From: Prostheceraeus crozeri
Taxonomy: Eukaryota > Platyhelminthes > Polycladida > Euryleptidae
Assembly: GCA_907163375.1 (NCBI GenBank)
Contig: CAJQUW010009323.1
Location: forward strand, 1,116,001 to 1,180,000
Length of the DNA: 64,000 bases
Direction of reading: 5' to 3'
Positions 33,982 to 45,399 of the stretch are shown here, piece by piece. Every line of letters begins with the position of its first letter. Within the stretch, counting starts at the first letter, position 1. The position numbers and the translations under genes are program-made. A model generated the notes under the pieces. The model did not search any database. It was not told the DNA's origin and worked only from the letters and a program-made list of their open reading frames with translations.

Positions 33982-34884
33982 TCAGGTCGTCTTATTTTTC
34001 GTGAACTGAGAGATGAACTCCATTGGTATTGGAAAAACAATTGTTGAATTCCTCTCCGCTGCAATAGTGTTTAACGTTTGTAGATATCTCAATTGCAGGG
34101 ATACTGGTGACTCATTCATGACGTCAGCAGCTTCTTTTAATGCTCTGGATGCCCTCTGTTCACCTTCAGCAGCAATGACAGCTGCACGTGCATCACGAGC
34201 TGCCTCCGCCTCTGCAGCCATTGCCCTCTGAAGCTGAACTGGCAGACACACGTCTTTGATTTCCACACGTTCGACCTTGACTCCCCAAACATCAGTGGAT
34301 CGATCCAGAACGTATTGCATACTAGCAGCGATTTCTTCCCGATCTGTCAGAAGTTCAGACATCTTCTTTGTTCCGAGAACATTGCGAAGTGTTGTTTGAG
34401 CAAGCAATCTGGTGGATCTATCAGCATCCTCAACATTGAGAACAGAAATAGTTGGATTGAAGACTCGAAAGAAGACGACTGCATCAACCGTTGCAGTGAC
34501 GGAGTCTTTGGTCAATATTTCTTGTGGAGGGACATTGAAGGTAAGAGTTCTGAGATCTACTTTATGAATGGTGTCGGTGCACGGAATGATGAAGAAAAGT
34601 CCCGGTCCTTTAGCTTGACCTGACCGAACTCTTCCAAGACGAAGTATTACTGCCCTCTCGTATTCAGTAACAATCCTGATGCAAAACCAAATTGACAATG
34701 GGAATGTGATAATGATCAAGAAGATGCTGACACCCATCAAAATGTATCCACAGCATCCCATGCTGCCATTATCGTCTGATGAACTCGGCTGGTCCATGTC
34801 CTGATATTTCAAGTCTTCCTCTGATGACATGCTGTATAATGTTTCAGACGGAAAAGGCATAGCTGCTCTTAAATGGAATGACAT
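33982..34884 (-). CDS. Stomatin (band-7/SPFH membrane protein), intronless
   Basis: A 300-residue integral membrane scaffold protein of the stomatin/MEC-2/UNC-1 group, which binds cholesterol-rich membrane and modulates ion channels. Visible features: an acidic, Ser-rich cytosolic N-terminus (1-42), a CC pair at 44-45 suited to palmitoylation, a hydrophobic hairpin at about 47-69 with a central Pro, then the SPFH domain (ERAVILRLGRV, GPGLFFIIP, VDLRT, SVTATVDAVVFFRV) and the helical AMAAEAEAARDARAAVIAAEG stretch. The C-terminus IVFPIPMEF is typical. The whole protein lies in one exon with no lesion, whereas stomatin genes of animals usually have introns. It may therefore be an expressed retrocopy. 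The ATG at 34884 gives the longest form; the later Met at residue 9 is an alternative. Confidence 0.92.
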   Translation of the reverse strand: MSFHLRAAMPFPSETLYSMSSEEDLKYQDMDQPSSSDDNGSMGCCGYILMGVSIFLIIITFPLSIWFCIRIVTEYERAVILRLGRVRSGQAKGPGLFFIIPCTDTIHKVDLRTLTFNVPPQEILTKDSVTATVDAVVFFRVFNPTISVLNVEDADRSTRLLAQTTLRNVLGTKKMSELLTDREEIAASMQYVLDRSTDVWGVKVERVEIKDVCLPVQLQRAMAAEAEAARDARAAVIAAEGEQRASRALKEAADVMNESPVSLQLRYLQTLNTIAAERNSTIVFPIPMEFISQFTKNKTT

Positions 34885-37068
34885 GTAAGTTATTTAATAT
34901 TAATCATTGAATGCATCCAATCATGACAGTAGTGGTAGCAATTCTTTACACACCTTCATGCATCCCACGTATTGTGCGAAATTTTATGAATACCTGATGA
35001 TTGGCAATTACAAGTCATTCATGATAATAACCAAGATATTACATGATCATCTCACATCTACACATGTAATTGATAAATACGAAATTGTAATAACTAAAAA
35101 ATCATAAAAAGATTGGTAATCTTAACCCTCAGAGACCTGGGTTCTAGTTCACTTGCTTAGATAGTTTTCAAAACATCAGGAACAGTGATGTGAACGTATA
35201 GTTGAATGTTTTTTTATGTTTTTAGAGTCGCTCACTTTAGTAAGTGTGTAAAACAGTATGCTACCTAAAAAGCTCAATCATTCGGCACTAAATCAGGTGG
35301 ACCAAGAGACACGTATTTACCACGTTTGCTGCTATACAGTAGAATGTCTGACAGTTTCTTTCAATTGGAATTGATCTGATTTCAGCTCAGCCATTTAATT
35401 TTTTTCACTCCAGTTGGAGCCACTTACTACGTGTGCCAAAACTTCATTGCGTTTATCTCTCAAGTATAACTGTGGATATATCAAATTTATCAATAATTGC
35501 AATGAAAACTTGACCATCGAATTACGAAAGTTGAAAATTAATAACGAATGTAATGATAACTTTCATCACGAGCATTCATGTCGAGTTGTGCGGCCAACTA
35601 GTCACGTGTAATTAATTACCAAAGGTCTGTGCAGGCCTTCCAACATAGCGCGCAATCGCGCATATCCAATCATAATAAAAGCAATAGATGGGTGATTGAA
35701 AGCATCCATGTAGACATTCTCACAATCAGTCTGCATATGAAAATGAATTGATTTTGAACATCCTCTGAGACTAGGACCCCAGTGGACCCCGTTTATCCCA
35801 TTCACTTCACATTTTGAAAGTAAATTAGATTAAATTTGAAACCACAGCCATAAAGAATCCATCTACTTTACGGAGACATGATCCTTCGTTTCTGCATTAA
35901 AGTAAATTTTATCAAATTTTGAGACTGAAATCTATTTAATTGAAATGAATTTTGTGAAAATTGATCAATCCTTGATTTGCCATAAATGCACAGCTTTGGT
36001 GAAGATTGCTTGGCAATGATGCATTGAGAGTCTCCGTGAGGGACTCCGTGAGTAAAAACATGCTGGAAAATGACTAATGCTAGAAAACCAGAAGCATGAG
36101 TAACTGAAGTGTTTTGAAAATACATTTTTTCCGACAATTTAGGTCGACTTTGTAACAATGTTCATATTCTTGAAATTAAAGAATTATACTTTTGAAATTA
36201 TTTAATGCCCAACATAAAAAGTAGACCTATCATCGCATCAACTGTGACAAAGTTTTTTTGCTTCCCATCAAGTAAATGACATTTGCTGAATGTCAAATGT
36301 CATTACGAATGTCATTATGAATGTTGAATTACCTCAAACTTTTAAATAGTGTATGTCGTTGTTTGATTACAATGTTCCGTTATCCTAACCTTTCACATAT
36401 ATTTGATGAAAATTATTCTTAGCAATATTTGATGTTGAATATCTTAACATGAACCCTGTCTTTCTTATGCCGTCATGTTCTCTTACGCCATGCGATCTGG
36501 AATTCTATTGAAATTTATCTTAATTTTTATTTAACCAATCGAGGAATGATGGGTCCCCGGAGAAAGATTTTTTCATCGTCTTTTCTTGATTGACAATGTA
36601 TTTTCTTGCATGTAAATGGCTCATACCTATGTCAAATCATCACTTTCTCTATGATTCTGAACGTGATACTTCATTTCAATTGAATTCTGCTAGAAATAGC
36701 CGAAAGGGGCATTGAGCACTCCCCTGAGCTCGCAGAGAGTGAGGAGATTATTATTTCAAAATTTATTTATTGTCATATTCAAACTGGATTTCTGCATGTC
36801 TATTTACTAAGGCGCATTATGTATAAAGTTCGCCCCATTTCTGGCTTCATATCATTCTCATGCATGTACATGGTGTGACATAAATCAATACTCAAAATGA
36901 AAGTGACGTTATCTTTATATTCATGGTTCAACGTCAAAAATAGACCTCCATCAAGCTTTCAATGCAGCAAGTGACCAATGTGTGTCCTCTGCAGCTGTTT
37001 TGAGACTTGTAAGCCACTTGCGATGGTGGCTGATTGACATGCGTAATGGTTTTGCAGCATACAGTTAT
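34885..37068. other. No gene seen
   Basis: AT-rich sequence between the stomatin gene and the 10.6-kb transposon. Open frames of up to about 96 codons show no domain pattern. Around 36275-36325 there are repeated AATGTCATT motifs. Confidence 0.45.
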
Positions 37069-37450
37069 CCCGCGAGAAAATAAGTGGGTATGATCATACA
37101 TATGATTCATACGTATGTTTCATACGTATGATTCATACTATGATCATACGTATGAAAGTGAAACCCTTTTTGCACACAAATCATAGTGTGATATTTTCAT
37201 ACACAGAACATAGTATGAATTAATAACAGTATAATCATAGTATGATATTTTCATACACAGAACATAGTATGAATTAATAACAGTATAATCATAGTATGAT
37301 ATTTTCATATGATTCATACGTATGATTCATACTATGATCATACGTATGAAAGTGAAACCCTTTTTGCACACAAATCATAGTATGATATTTTCATACGAAA
37401 AACATAGTATGATTTCACAACACTATGATCTTAGTATGATCTTTACATAC
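37069..37450. repeat. Left end and subterminal motif array of the 10.6-kb element
   Basis: After the 25-bp terminal repeat come at least five CATACGTATG palindromes and many CATAGTATG/CATACTATG motifs. Blocks are internally duplicated: an 80-bp block with GTGAAACCCTTTTTGCACAC occurs twice (about 37150 and 37350) and a 54-bp block with ACACAGAACATAGTATGAA twice in tandem (37201 and 37255). Probably transposase binding sites. Confidence 0.85.
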
Positions 37451-38007
37451 TGTAATCTATCTTACCGCAGGGGGGTTCTTTAATGAAGTATTGATTTTCG
37501 AACATTCCCTTTATTGTTTAATGACAAAGTTGAAGGTTGTAGCCATAACCTTCACAATATTTAGCCCCTATTCAGATAGTTAGGCGTACATAAGCCTAAG
37601 TATAATTATCGCATTTTCATGGATTATTTCAAAACAATGAAATCTCATACTTAAAAATAAACAACTTATCTTTTCCAAGCATTTCACTTATGTGATTTGT
37701 GATTTTCCTTCTTGTGGGTATCTTTTCGCCGCAGATAGACATGCAACGATTTTCTTGTATTTACAGAAAATCTTAATATACTTGTGGCGAGATATCTGGT
37801 AGTCCTCAGATTGGGAACACGACTGTCCTGAATATGTTTCGATAAAAGAAGAAAGCTTCGCGTTGTAACATTATCTAGCACTATTTCTATTTACGAATGA
37901 ACAACCATTCAATTACGTAGACCATGGTCCATGGGTCATTATCATTATTATTTCTGCAGTTTCAGTTGAAAATGAAATTATGAAATAAATGTCAATTCCA
38001 TTATCCG

Positions 38008-39393
38008 CTAACGATCTTCGAACAATGTCAACAACTCATTCCGGTTGGTCATCTCGTTGGATGATGGTCTTTGGTGCCCTTTTATCTTCCGCTTGGTCCG
38101 GCATTCCTGGTTGATCTGCCGCGCCACCTTGTTGACAGTTGCTCTTGTGCAGGTTGTATGTAGAACGTATGTGACAAGTTCTGAAGTGAAGAAATGTAAA
38201 AGTTGCATTTTCGAGGTATTATAGTATCATGACAAGAATTGAAAGCTGCAGGGCCTATATTCTATGAATTTCCTATGAAAACCATATTTCAAATTTTCAT
38301 AATTGAATTTTCAAAATGTTTAAAAATTTTATAGAAATAGATTCGATTGAATTTTAAAATCGACTTTATAAATTATTTATGTAAAGCACAAGTAGCCTAC
38401 CTCGAACGGCCTTAAGTCTAGCATCATCCATTCGATCGCGGTTTTCTCTTCCTTGACCTTCTGGAGTCTGCGTACATAACTCCTCCACGGAGAATATGTC
38501 CTTAATGGCTTTACGAATTGCTTTGAATGTCGACTGTGGATGTTTGGACATCTGGTCAATCTCGTCCAAACATTTGACTGAGAACGTCACGCCATTGAAC
38601 GTTCGGTCTTCTTCCTCAAACTTTTGCGATCTGTTGGTATTCATTCCGTGATCCATCTTGTCCGCAATCGTTTCAAGTCTTTTTAATGTAGACTCGAGAT
38701 CTGTAAAACATTGTACATGAAGATATGTGTTCAGAAATTCAAAATTTCTTACAATAAATGGTTCTCCAATAATATTTATTGTTTACTGACATACAACCTA
38801 TATGCGTATCGAGTCATTGAATATGTACCGGAACTAGACAATATAACAGGCTTATTCTGAGCAATGTTGGTACAGGTTCAGTTCAACAGTAGAACCGGAG
38901 TGCGATATCATTACTTTGTATGCGTTACGTTGTACAAAATATGTAAACAAATATTTTTACCTGACATCTGTCTTGTGACTGCAACTTGAGCCTGCAGTTT
39001 CTCTTTCAGGACAACACATTTGTCCCTCCATGTTTCGATTGAATTTTCTATTTCTTCGTTTCTTCTCTCTAAGACGATACACCTTTCACAAGCTAAAAAT
39101 TAAGACTTCAATTACTTCACAGTGTATAAAATGAATTTCTTTGACGTACCAGTCGGTAATTGTGTTTGAGACTGGCTTAATTCTTGCGATTCCACGAAGG
39201 ATTCCGCGAAGTCTTTTGCAGCTTTGTAAGTTGAGAAGCCCCCTTCGATTAAGGGCTGTGCCTTAAAGACCGCTCCGCCTTTCTGCTTGCTGGTCTTTAT
39301 AGCCCATACACCTGCCTCTTTACCAACAATCTCTGACTCTTTCACAACTCCTCTTCTTCCCGAAGTATCATATTTCACGGCGTAATAGCTCAT
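38008..39393 (-). CDS. BEN-domain protein, four exons, intact
   Basis: Exons 39393-39150, 39092-38961, 38700-38401 and 38180-38008. All three introns are GT-AG (donors GTACGT, GTAAAA, GTAGGC) and all in phase 1. The joined frame has 282 codons without a stop. Exon 1 (MSYYAVKYDTSGRRGVV) has no family I recognise. Exon 2 is a charged, helical, coiled-coil-like stretch. Exons 3 and 4 form a BEN domain split by an intron: IRKAIKDIFSVEELCTQTPE, then DDARLKAVR, then VNKVARQINQECRTKRK. BEN domains bind DNA or mediate chromatin contacts. The gene starts 43 bp after the transposase stop, on the same strand, inside the transposon, so it is probably an accessory DNA-binding protein of the element. TTTCTTTTCCATAG directly before the ATG looks like a splice acceptor. 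Confidence 0.8.
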
Positions 39394-39412
39394 CTATGGA
39401 AAAGAAAAAGTC
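39394..39412 (-). promoter_or_regulatory. Putative 3' splice acceptor immediately before BEN gene ATG
   Basis: The minus strand reads a pyrimidine-rich run ending in CCATAG, and the next base is the A of the ATG. The transposase gene has a similar site (ATTATTTTGCAG, one base before its ATG at 42087). Both fit a shared untranslated leader exon spliced to either gene, or spliced-leader trans-splicing. Confidence 0.5.
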
Positions 39413-39436
39413 TGGGTGTGCTTTTTATGACCTTAT

Positions 39437-42087
39437 CTAAAACTCAATCAAGTTAATCGAGGAGTTATGCGGCATCAAGGAAATACTATTTCCTAGATTC
39501 ACTACGACATTATGAACAGATTCAGGTGAAATAGAAGTTACATCATCACTAAAACATCGAATTTTAAAAAGGTGGTCACAACTAAGATATTTTTCAGGGC
39601 AAGCGACATGCAATTTTAAGGCGGGTGGCTTGCAAAATCGTGATACATTAACCTCCTGGCAGACTAAGTGAATAACTGAATGACTAGTACAAATACTTTC
39701 GCGACAAAGACAATCAGTTACAGCAACGATCTCCTTCAATTTGAAAGCAGTCTTTTCAAGTGGACCAGTTATTGCCGTTATAATATTACAACTACGCCTT
39801 TTACCGCGATAATCATAATCATCTGTATGACAACGAGTACCGTTTGCGGCTTTTAGTCGCTTGAATTTCATCCTTCTTGTGTTAGATGATTGTGTATCTT
39901 TCGTACATTTTCCTGGGCCTATCAATTCACATCCATTTATCAGAATCCGTTTCGGCATCGGCTTTCGAACTTTTGATATGTCTGCATCGACTTTATTTTG
40001 CATCGATCAAAGGCCAATATTTTGAATTATTGAATTTGAAACTTGGGATGCTACATTTTGACTATTTCGGATTTTCCTTTTAATTTGATAATGTCGGTGT
40101 TCAAATGGCATCGTTGAAAATTCGAAAAGCGGCCCAAATCGCCTAACGCTGTCACGAAGGTGTTCCGTCACCTGATGGATGTTGTATGTCATCTCCTGAA
40201 TACCATATAAACCTTCATGAAGTTTACCAAATAATCTCAGAGTTTCCCCGCTTTATCTAAAGCTTCCGGTGTGATAGCATCAGAAGACAGTACGAATATG
40301 GCGCTAGAAAGAAGCATGAAATGATAATAATACTTCTTTGGAAGAACTTTTCTTAACACAATGGGGCCATAGAAGAGAAGCCATGCTTGGAACTCGTGCC
40401 CTCGAAAGTGAGCTCTTTCCCTTAAAGATCTAGGAATTCGAGGAATGCAATAGGGAACTTTTATCTCTTTTAGAAATTCATCAATTTCATGAATTTGATT
40501 TCCAATGTAAAAAGGCGATGAGTGATTTTCACGATCGAACCATAAGCTTAGAAGACGCCGGACAATGCCAAGGTATACCTGGTGTAATGGATCGGGTGGA
40601 AGATCATTTATCACATCACAACCATCTAAATTGAATAACACGCTCTTTCCTTTAACACCACTAACATGCTGTACTCCTTCTGTACTTTCAACGTATCTGG
40701 CAACCGCTTCAGTCCTTTCCATTGTCCGTGGTTCAAAAGGATTTTCCTTGTATGGATAAACATTCACATACCCCCTTCGTTTTCGCACTCTTACACCGGG
40801 TGCATAACAGAATCCGCATCCAAATTCGCCGTTAAATTGATGAATAGCTTGTAGGTCAGCTTTTTGTACGGCATCTGCACAACATAATATAGGATGAAGG
40901 TACATGCGAACTCCATCCCACACAAAACCATCTTGTTTCAAACCGTTCAGTCTCTCGAATAGAGGAGTAAGGAAAGTTTTTGAAATGACCTTTTCGTTAC
41001 CGAACCATAATCCAAGGCAAATCAGTTCTTTGTTTCGAATGTGGAGAGGTAATTCATTCAATCTAATATAGAGAGGTGTTACTTGGAAATTGGAGGTATG
41101 AAACACGGGTAATCCATCAATAGCCCATGTATAACTTAAATTTGAAATGTTATCACCTCCAATCATTTGGCAATATCGTGAGCCACTATGAATATCATAG
41201 AGAGTTCCGTCATTAAGACTATTAATATTAGGTTTAACCAACTTATGCCTACTCAGCAAATCAATCAACTGAGTTTCAATATCGAATTCATAAAACGACA
41301 GATTACGATCACACTCAGTGGATGAGATACCAGAATGACAATTTCTGCAAACAACATTCTCTCCTCGTCGTCCTAGGTACGACCGACATTCTTTACAAAA
41401 GTCATGCACAATTACAAATTCAGGGATATCAAGAAGCTTAAATAGGTGGTAGGTAGACTTGATACATTTGTTTTCTGATGGACAATGTAGCTCAATTAAA
41501 TTCAAAAGTAACTGTCGATTGACTTTAGTCAGTTCTGCTTCAAAAATGAAAGTTAGTATAAATATGGCACTCTGAATCCTACTTAGTCGTGAACCCTCGT
41601 ATAATGAAGTGCTGCCTTGAAACTCCTCATTTGGGCGTCCATACTTGATGTCAGAACGCCAATCAGATGTTGGAATTTCAAAAGAAGAGGTATCTTCTAA
41701 AGACAAGTAAGATTCGTCGTCGGAAATATTATCATCTGATTTAACTGGACTTGACATTTGGAATCTTTCATCATCACAACTGTCATACATGTAAGAATCA
41801 TTTGCTGTCTCGCAGTTGTCTATAGATACTTCATCTGTAACGTTCGTTCCTAAGTCCTGTCTTAAAACAATCCTGTCTCTTCCTGTTCCTCCTCCTACTT
41901 CTTTATCTTCATAATCTGATCCATCTAATTTGAGGCTATCATCCGAAGTATACTGATTAGACTCCCCAAAGAAACATTTTGACTGAACAATGGATTCATT
42001 TGCTCGCTCCTTCTTGATAGTAAGCCAACGCTTCCGCACCCGGTGTAATTCAAGATTTTGCCTTTTGAGTTTTCGTTTTCGATCCAT
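39437..42087 (-). pseudogene. tnp2/EnSpm-type transposase with one frameshift and one stop
   Basis: The first 616 codons (42087-40237) hold a basic start, an acidic Ser-rich region, a zinc-ribbon-like pair (CKEC at 231-234, CRNC at 247-250), then the catalytic region: TWAIDGLPVF with D324, NELPLHIRNKELICLGLWFG, CCADA with D405, FGCGFCYAPG, SGVKGKSVL, and DPLHQVYLGIVRRLLSLW. This pattern is that of Transposase_21 (tnp2) proteins of CACTA/EnSpm elements and their animal relatives. A one-base loss near 40242, in GGGGAAA, moves the protein to the next frame (LRLFGKLHEGLYG, MTYNIHQVTEHLR), which has a TGA at 40006-40004 before continuing to 39437. The frameshift lies at a homopolymer, so a sequencing error is possible. 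The C-terminal part has several Cys residues but no named domain. Confidence 0.82.
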
Positions 42088-42120
42088 TCTGCAAAATAAT
42101 TATTCAGCCATAAATACATA

Positions 42121-42533
42121 CCGTATTTTTCCGTACATAATACGCATTTTTTTCATCAAATTTTGGTCGATAGTTTGGGTTGCGTGTTATACACGGTAAC
42201 AAAGAAACTGTATTTTTCCAAGGAATTTTTTTTCATCTCTACAAGTATACTGAAATGGCGGAAATCCCCAGATGATTACCACGTTGCTGACTGACATAAG
42301 CGCTATCACCTCACTGAAAAATCACTGCCAGCACAACGCCTACCGGGATAACAATAGGGTCCGGCCAATATCTGAAACCATATGAATTTCGCTGAGGAAA
42401 AACTAAGTATTTAAGTTAAAAAGTATAACTATTTTGATGTCAAGTTTGGGGTGCGTATTATATACGGTAATAAGCATTTTTCACGAATTTTGCTCGGAAG
42501 TTGGGGGTGCGTATTATATACGGAAAAATACGG
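42121..42533. mobile_element. Pogo/Tc1-like MITE, TIR CCGTATTTTTCCGTA
   Basis: Ends CCGTATTTTTCCGTACATAA (42121 on) and the complement TTATATACGGAAAAATACGG (to 42533), flanked by TA on both sides (42119-42120, 42534-42535). The symmetry extends to TACGCA. Two more TIR-like blocks (GCGTGTTATACACGG near 42183, GCGTATTATATACGG near 42451) lie inside. 413 bp, no coding. It sits 33 bp upstream of the transposase start codon. Confidence 0.85.
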
Positions 42534-43168
42534 TATACATTTTACAATTCAAAATATAACGGAACAAACATATTTAATGAAGCTACATGTATATCTAAGG
42601 TCGTGAGTCTGTCAGTCATTAGATAGGGCCCCAGATCGATACGATCGAGTATTAAAACTCGTGTACTCTACTAATTCAATTCAACCTGATCATCGGATAT
42701 TGATTTTCGAATTTTAGAAAACTGTCCTCAGACTTGAATGATTTTCGAATACTCTATCGATACTATTTTTCTTTCACCTAAATAGCTTGTGTTATTATAA
42801 CAGATACAGTTTTTAATTCGAAAATTTTAATTGATAGTATTAATGTATATGGATAATGCATAGGTACCTGTACATTATATGTTTATGATTGTTTTCCAAT
42901 AATTTTGGAAATAGACATTTACGACTTATTGAATTAATGACATAGGAATACATACAAGAAAATCTTTCTCGTACTGACTGTCAAGACTCATCATTAATTT
43001 CATTAATTTAAACAGAGCTTTAGTAGAATGATCAAACCACGAAACTAAAAAAATCTCCCAAATGACAGTCTAGACCATGCAGAAATTAAGTATATCTAAA
43101 TGACTGCAGAAAGTACATGTAGCGGAATACAGAACAATAGGGTTGCAATGAATTATTTTTATTACACA
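42534..43168. other. No gene seen (interior of the 10.6-kb element)
   Basis: AT-rich, no repeats or open frames of note. Probably the 5' region of the transposase gene, where a leader exon or promoter would be expected. Confidence 0.4.
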
Positions 43169-43300
43169 TGTGCTGCTGTGGTCAGAAGGTTTGCCTAAGG
43201 ATCCTATGGTCCTAGGTTCGAGGCCGACCAAAACCATTAACATTGGTAGTCGTCAGGAAGGGCATCCCAACTTAAAATGCACAAAAGCTCTAATAATAAT
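43169..43300 (+). mobile_element. tRNA-derived SINE with RTE-type tail
   Basis: TGGTCAGAAGG (about 43178) resembles a Pol III A box and GGTTCGAGGCC (about 43215) a B box. They are followed by GTCAGGAAGGGCATCCCAAC, close to the GGAAGGGCATCC word in the tails of several invertebrate SINEs and RTE-clade LINEs, and then TAATAATAAT. Family assignment is from memory of that tail word. Confidence 0.75.
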
Positions 43301-44310
43301 CCGCTAAATGGCAGTACCATCTAACCACAATAATGGACGGGAAATGGGTGTACATAAAACGATTAAAAAATGGGTGTACGTGTACATAATAACATTACCA
43401 TTAACAATAAGAAATAAAGAACAACGGAAGACAAGGCGTAGGGATTGTTTCTGTAAGTAGCATATGTATTAAAACATAATTAATGTATGAAATAGATCGA
43501 TCCCATCATCGCTTTATAATTCGGTTCTCTTAGACGACGTCAGTATGGATGTCACACTTCCTTCAACTATCACCATGGTCTGCTGTCTGTTGTAGTTTCA
43601 AATATTCGACGGATTCCGGTGAGGAGTTTAGTAGCCTCAGTATATCTAATTAAGGATTAATTCTTCGATCTCTATCCGTATTCATCCAGTTTTGCAAAAT
43701 CCAGTTCTGTAAGAAAAATATCGAGGCTCAATAATATAAAATTATCGGTATCTACTTCAACAAAATGATTATCACTTTTCAACGTATAAGCCGAAGAATA
43801 AAATTAAATATTGCAGAGATGAATTATGCTTTATCGCAGACCATGAAAAGTGATAATCATTATCAACTCGCAACGACAACAATGCACATCGTTTTCAGAA
43901 TTTATCCTCTTGAACTCCGGTTGACAACTAAAATAAATGAAGATGAGTCCTGTTCATCTCATAAAACGAAATTTACAAGAATCACGATCACAAGTACAGT
44001 GATTCAGCTTGGGGAAGTTATTCAGCACTAGAGATTTATCAATAAAAACAAGACTGGTCCATATAGTTGAATCGGAATCCAAGCAGGGAATTCAAATTCT
44101 AAAATACGAGTGCAAATTTAGTAACTTAACATAATAAATATAACGGTTCATATTCACTAACCTGTAAGCTGATTGATTCACCTGCAAAAGTCAGCGAATA
44201 GTAAAGATATTCAACCGCTCTACCGTCAAAAATACAGTAGCCAGAATAAAATAAAATCATCTGTAAATTTCACTTCGAAACAATCATATCCAGCTTTGCG
44301 TAAGAGTTAA
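43301..44310. other. No gene seen (interior of the 10.6-kb element)
   Basis: Includes a small direct repeat AAATGGGTGTAC (43336 and 43368) near the SINE 3' end. An 88-codon open frame at 43765-44031 has no recognisable pattern. Confidence 0.4.
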
Positions 44311-44448
44311 AGACCCAGTCCGCCCAAATTTACCAAACGTTTTTTTCACGCAATCATGTTATTTCCCTATGTGGTGAATCTGTCTACACGCTCTGACAAA
44401 CGATTGTACCGTGGATCAGCTTGCAATCGCTGTTTCTTTCTCGAGTGA

Positions 44449-44456
44449 TGACGTCA
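44449..44456. promoter_or_regulatory. Consensus CRE (TGACGTCA), left side
   Basis: Palindromic CREB/ATF site 138 bp from the left terminus, in a GC-richer block upstream of the THAP start codon. It mirrors the site at 46487. Confidence 0.55.
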
Positions 44457-44616
44457 CTAGTGGAATCACCCGCCGGCTGCCGTGACAGTCTCTACAGCAG
44501 CGGCAACGCTGCATGGAGTAAACAAACTTCGACTGCTTTGCTCGCTCTGCATCAAAGTGAAATGTCTCTTCTCGTTTTTTAGCAAAGCTGCTTGGTCATC
44601 ATCCTAAGTGTGAAAC

Positions 44617-44835
44617 ATGCCTCAGTCCTGTGCAGTTTTTGGGTGCAACACAAATAAGAAAATTCACCCAGATCTGAGTTTCTTTTCAATACCCGAGAAA
44701 TACTCTGACATCCGAAGACAGTGGATCTGAGTGATCTCTAGAGAAATTTCACAATAAACTCGAACACAAAAAATTTGCGAAAAATTCACGAATAAATCAA
44801 CAGATAACCGTGACAGAAGGTAATATGCATTAAAA
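44617..44835 (+). pseudogene. THAP-domain exon, broken
   Basis: From the ATG at 44617 the frame reads MPQSCAVFGC, then SFFSIPEKYSDIRRQWI, the start of a THAP zinc finger (C-x4-C, then the conserved W). A TGA follows at 44728-44730, where many THAP proteins have a Ser in W-I-x-x-I-S-R, and VISRE continues after it. A second stop and loss of the C-x-x-H-F part follow. It was probably the N-terminal DNA-binding exon of the element's transposase. A donor-like GTAATA near 44820 could end the exon. Confidence 0.65.
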
Positions 44836-45399
44836 TTAAAATAATTCAAGATAATAATCTAACATATGTACTACAAATCTATGTAGTGTATGATGTATTA
44901 TAAAATATGGCCAGAAGACAAAGAAGAACAGGCTTATCATCACGTTGAAAACAGTTTTTTATGAACAGTTTTCACGATCATATTCGTACTCAACACCTCA
45001 AAATATCCTTTTCCCACATATTTTTTAAAACTTTAAATCGATTTTTTGGGTAGTGTTATAAATTTATTTAATGATTGTACAAAGGACGTAAATATGATAT
45101 TTACATCGCAGTGTCAGAATCATGAAAAGAAAAACCCTTTGTATTTAATTTCTGGGTCAGGATATACCTTTCTGATAGCTACCACACATGATGGAATGAC
45201 TAGACGATTATGCATGCTCAAACTCCTGTTGTATATCCAATGCACAAAATTACAGTAGGCTATATGTCGGTAAAGCTCTGGTGTTCGCTGATCTGCACCG
45301 GGTGCTTTTGCCAAAAAAAGAAGCGCGCATAGCGATGGACATGTCTAGCACACCCTGATTCAAGCAAGTAGCTTGAAAATCAGGGTTATAAGTGATACA

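Noticed and set aside
37089-37450. CRISPR-like array from regularly repeated CATAGTATG words
   Set aside because: Repeats are nested palindromes without unique spacers of constant length, in a eukaryotic transposon end.
44617-44730. Working THAP gene
   Set aside because: The frame stops within the finger and the C-x-x-H-F part is lost, so it was listed as a pseudogene.
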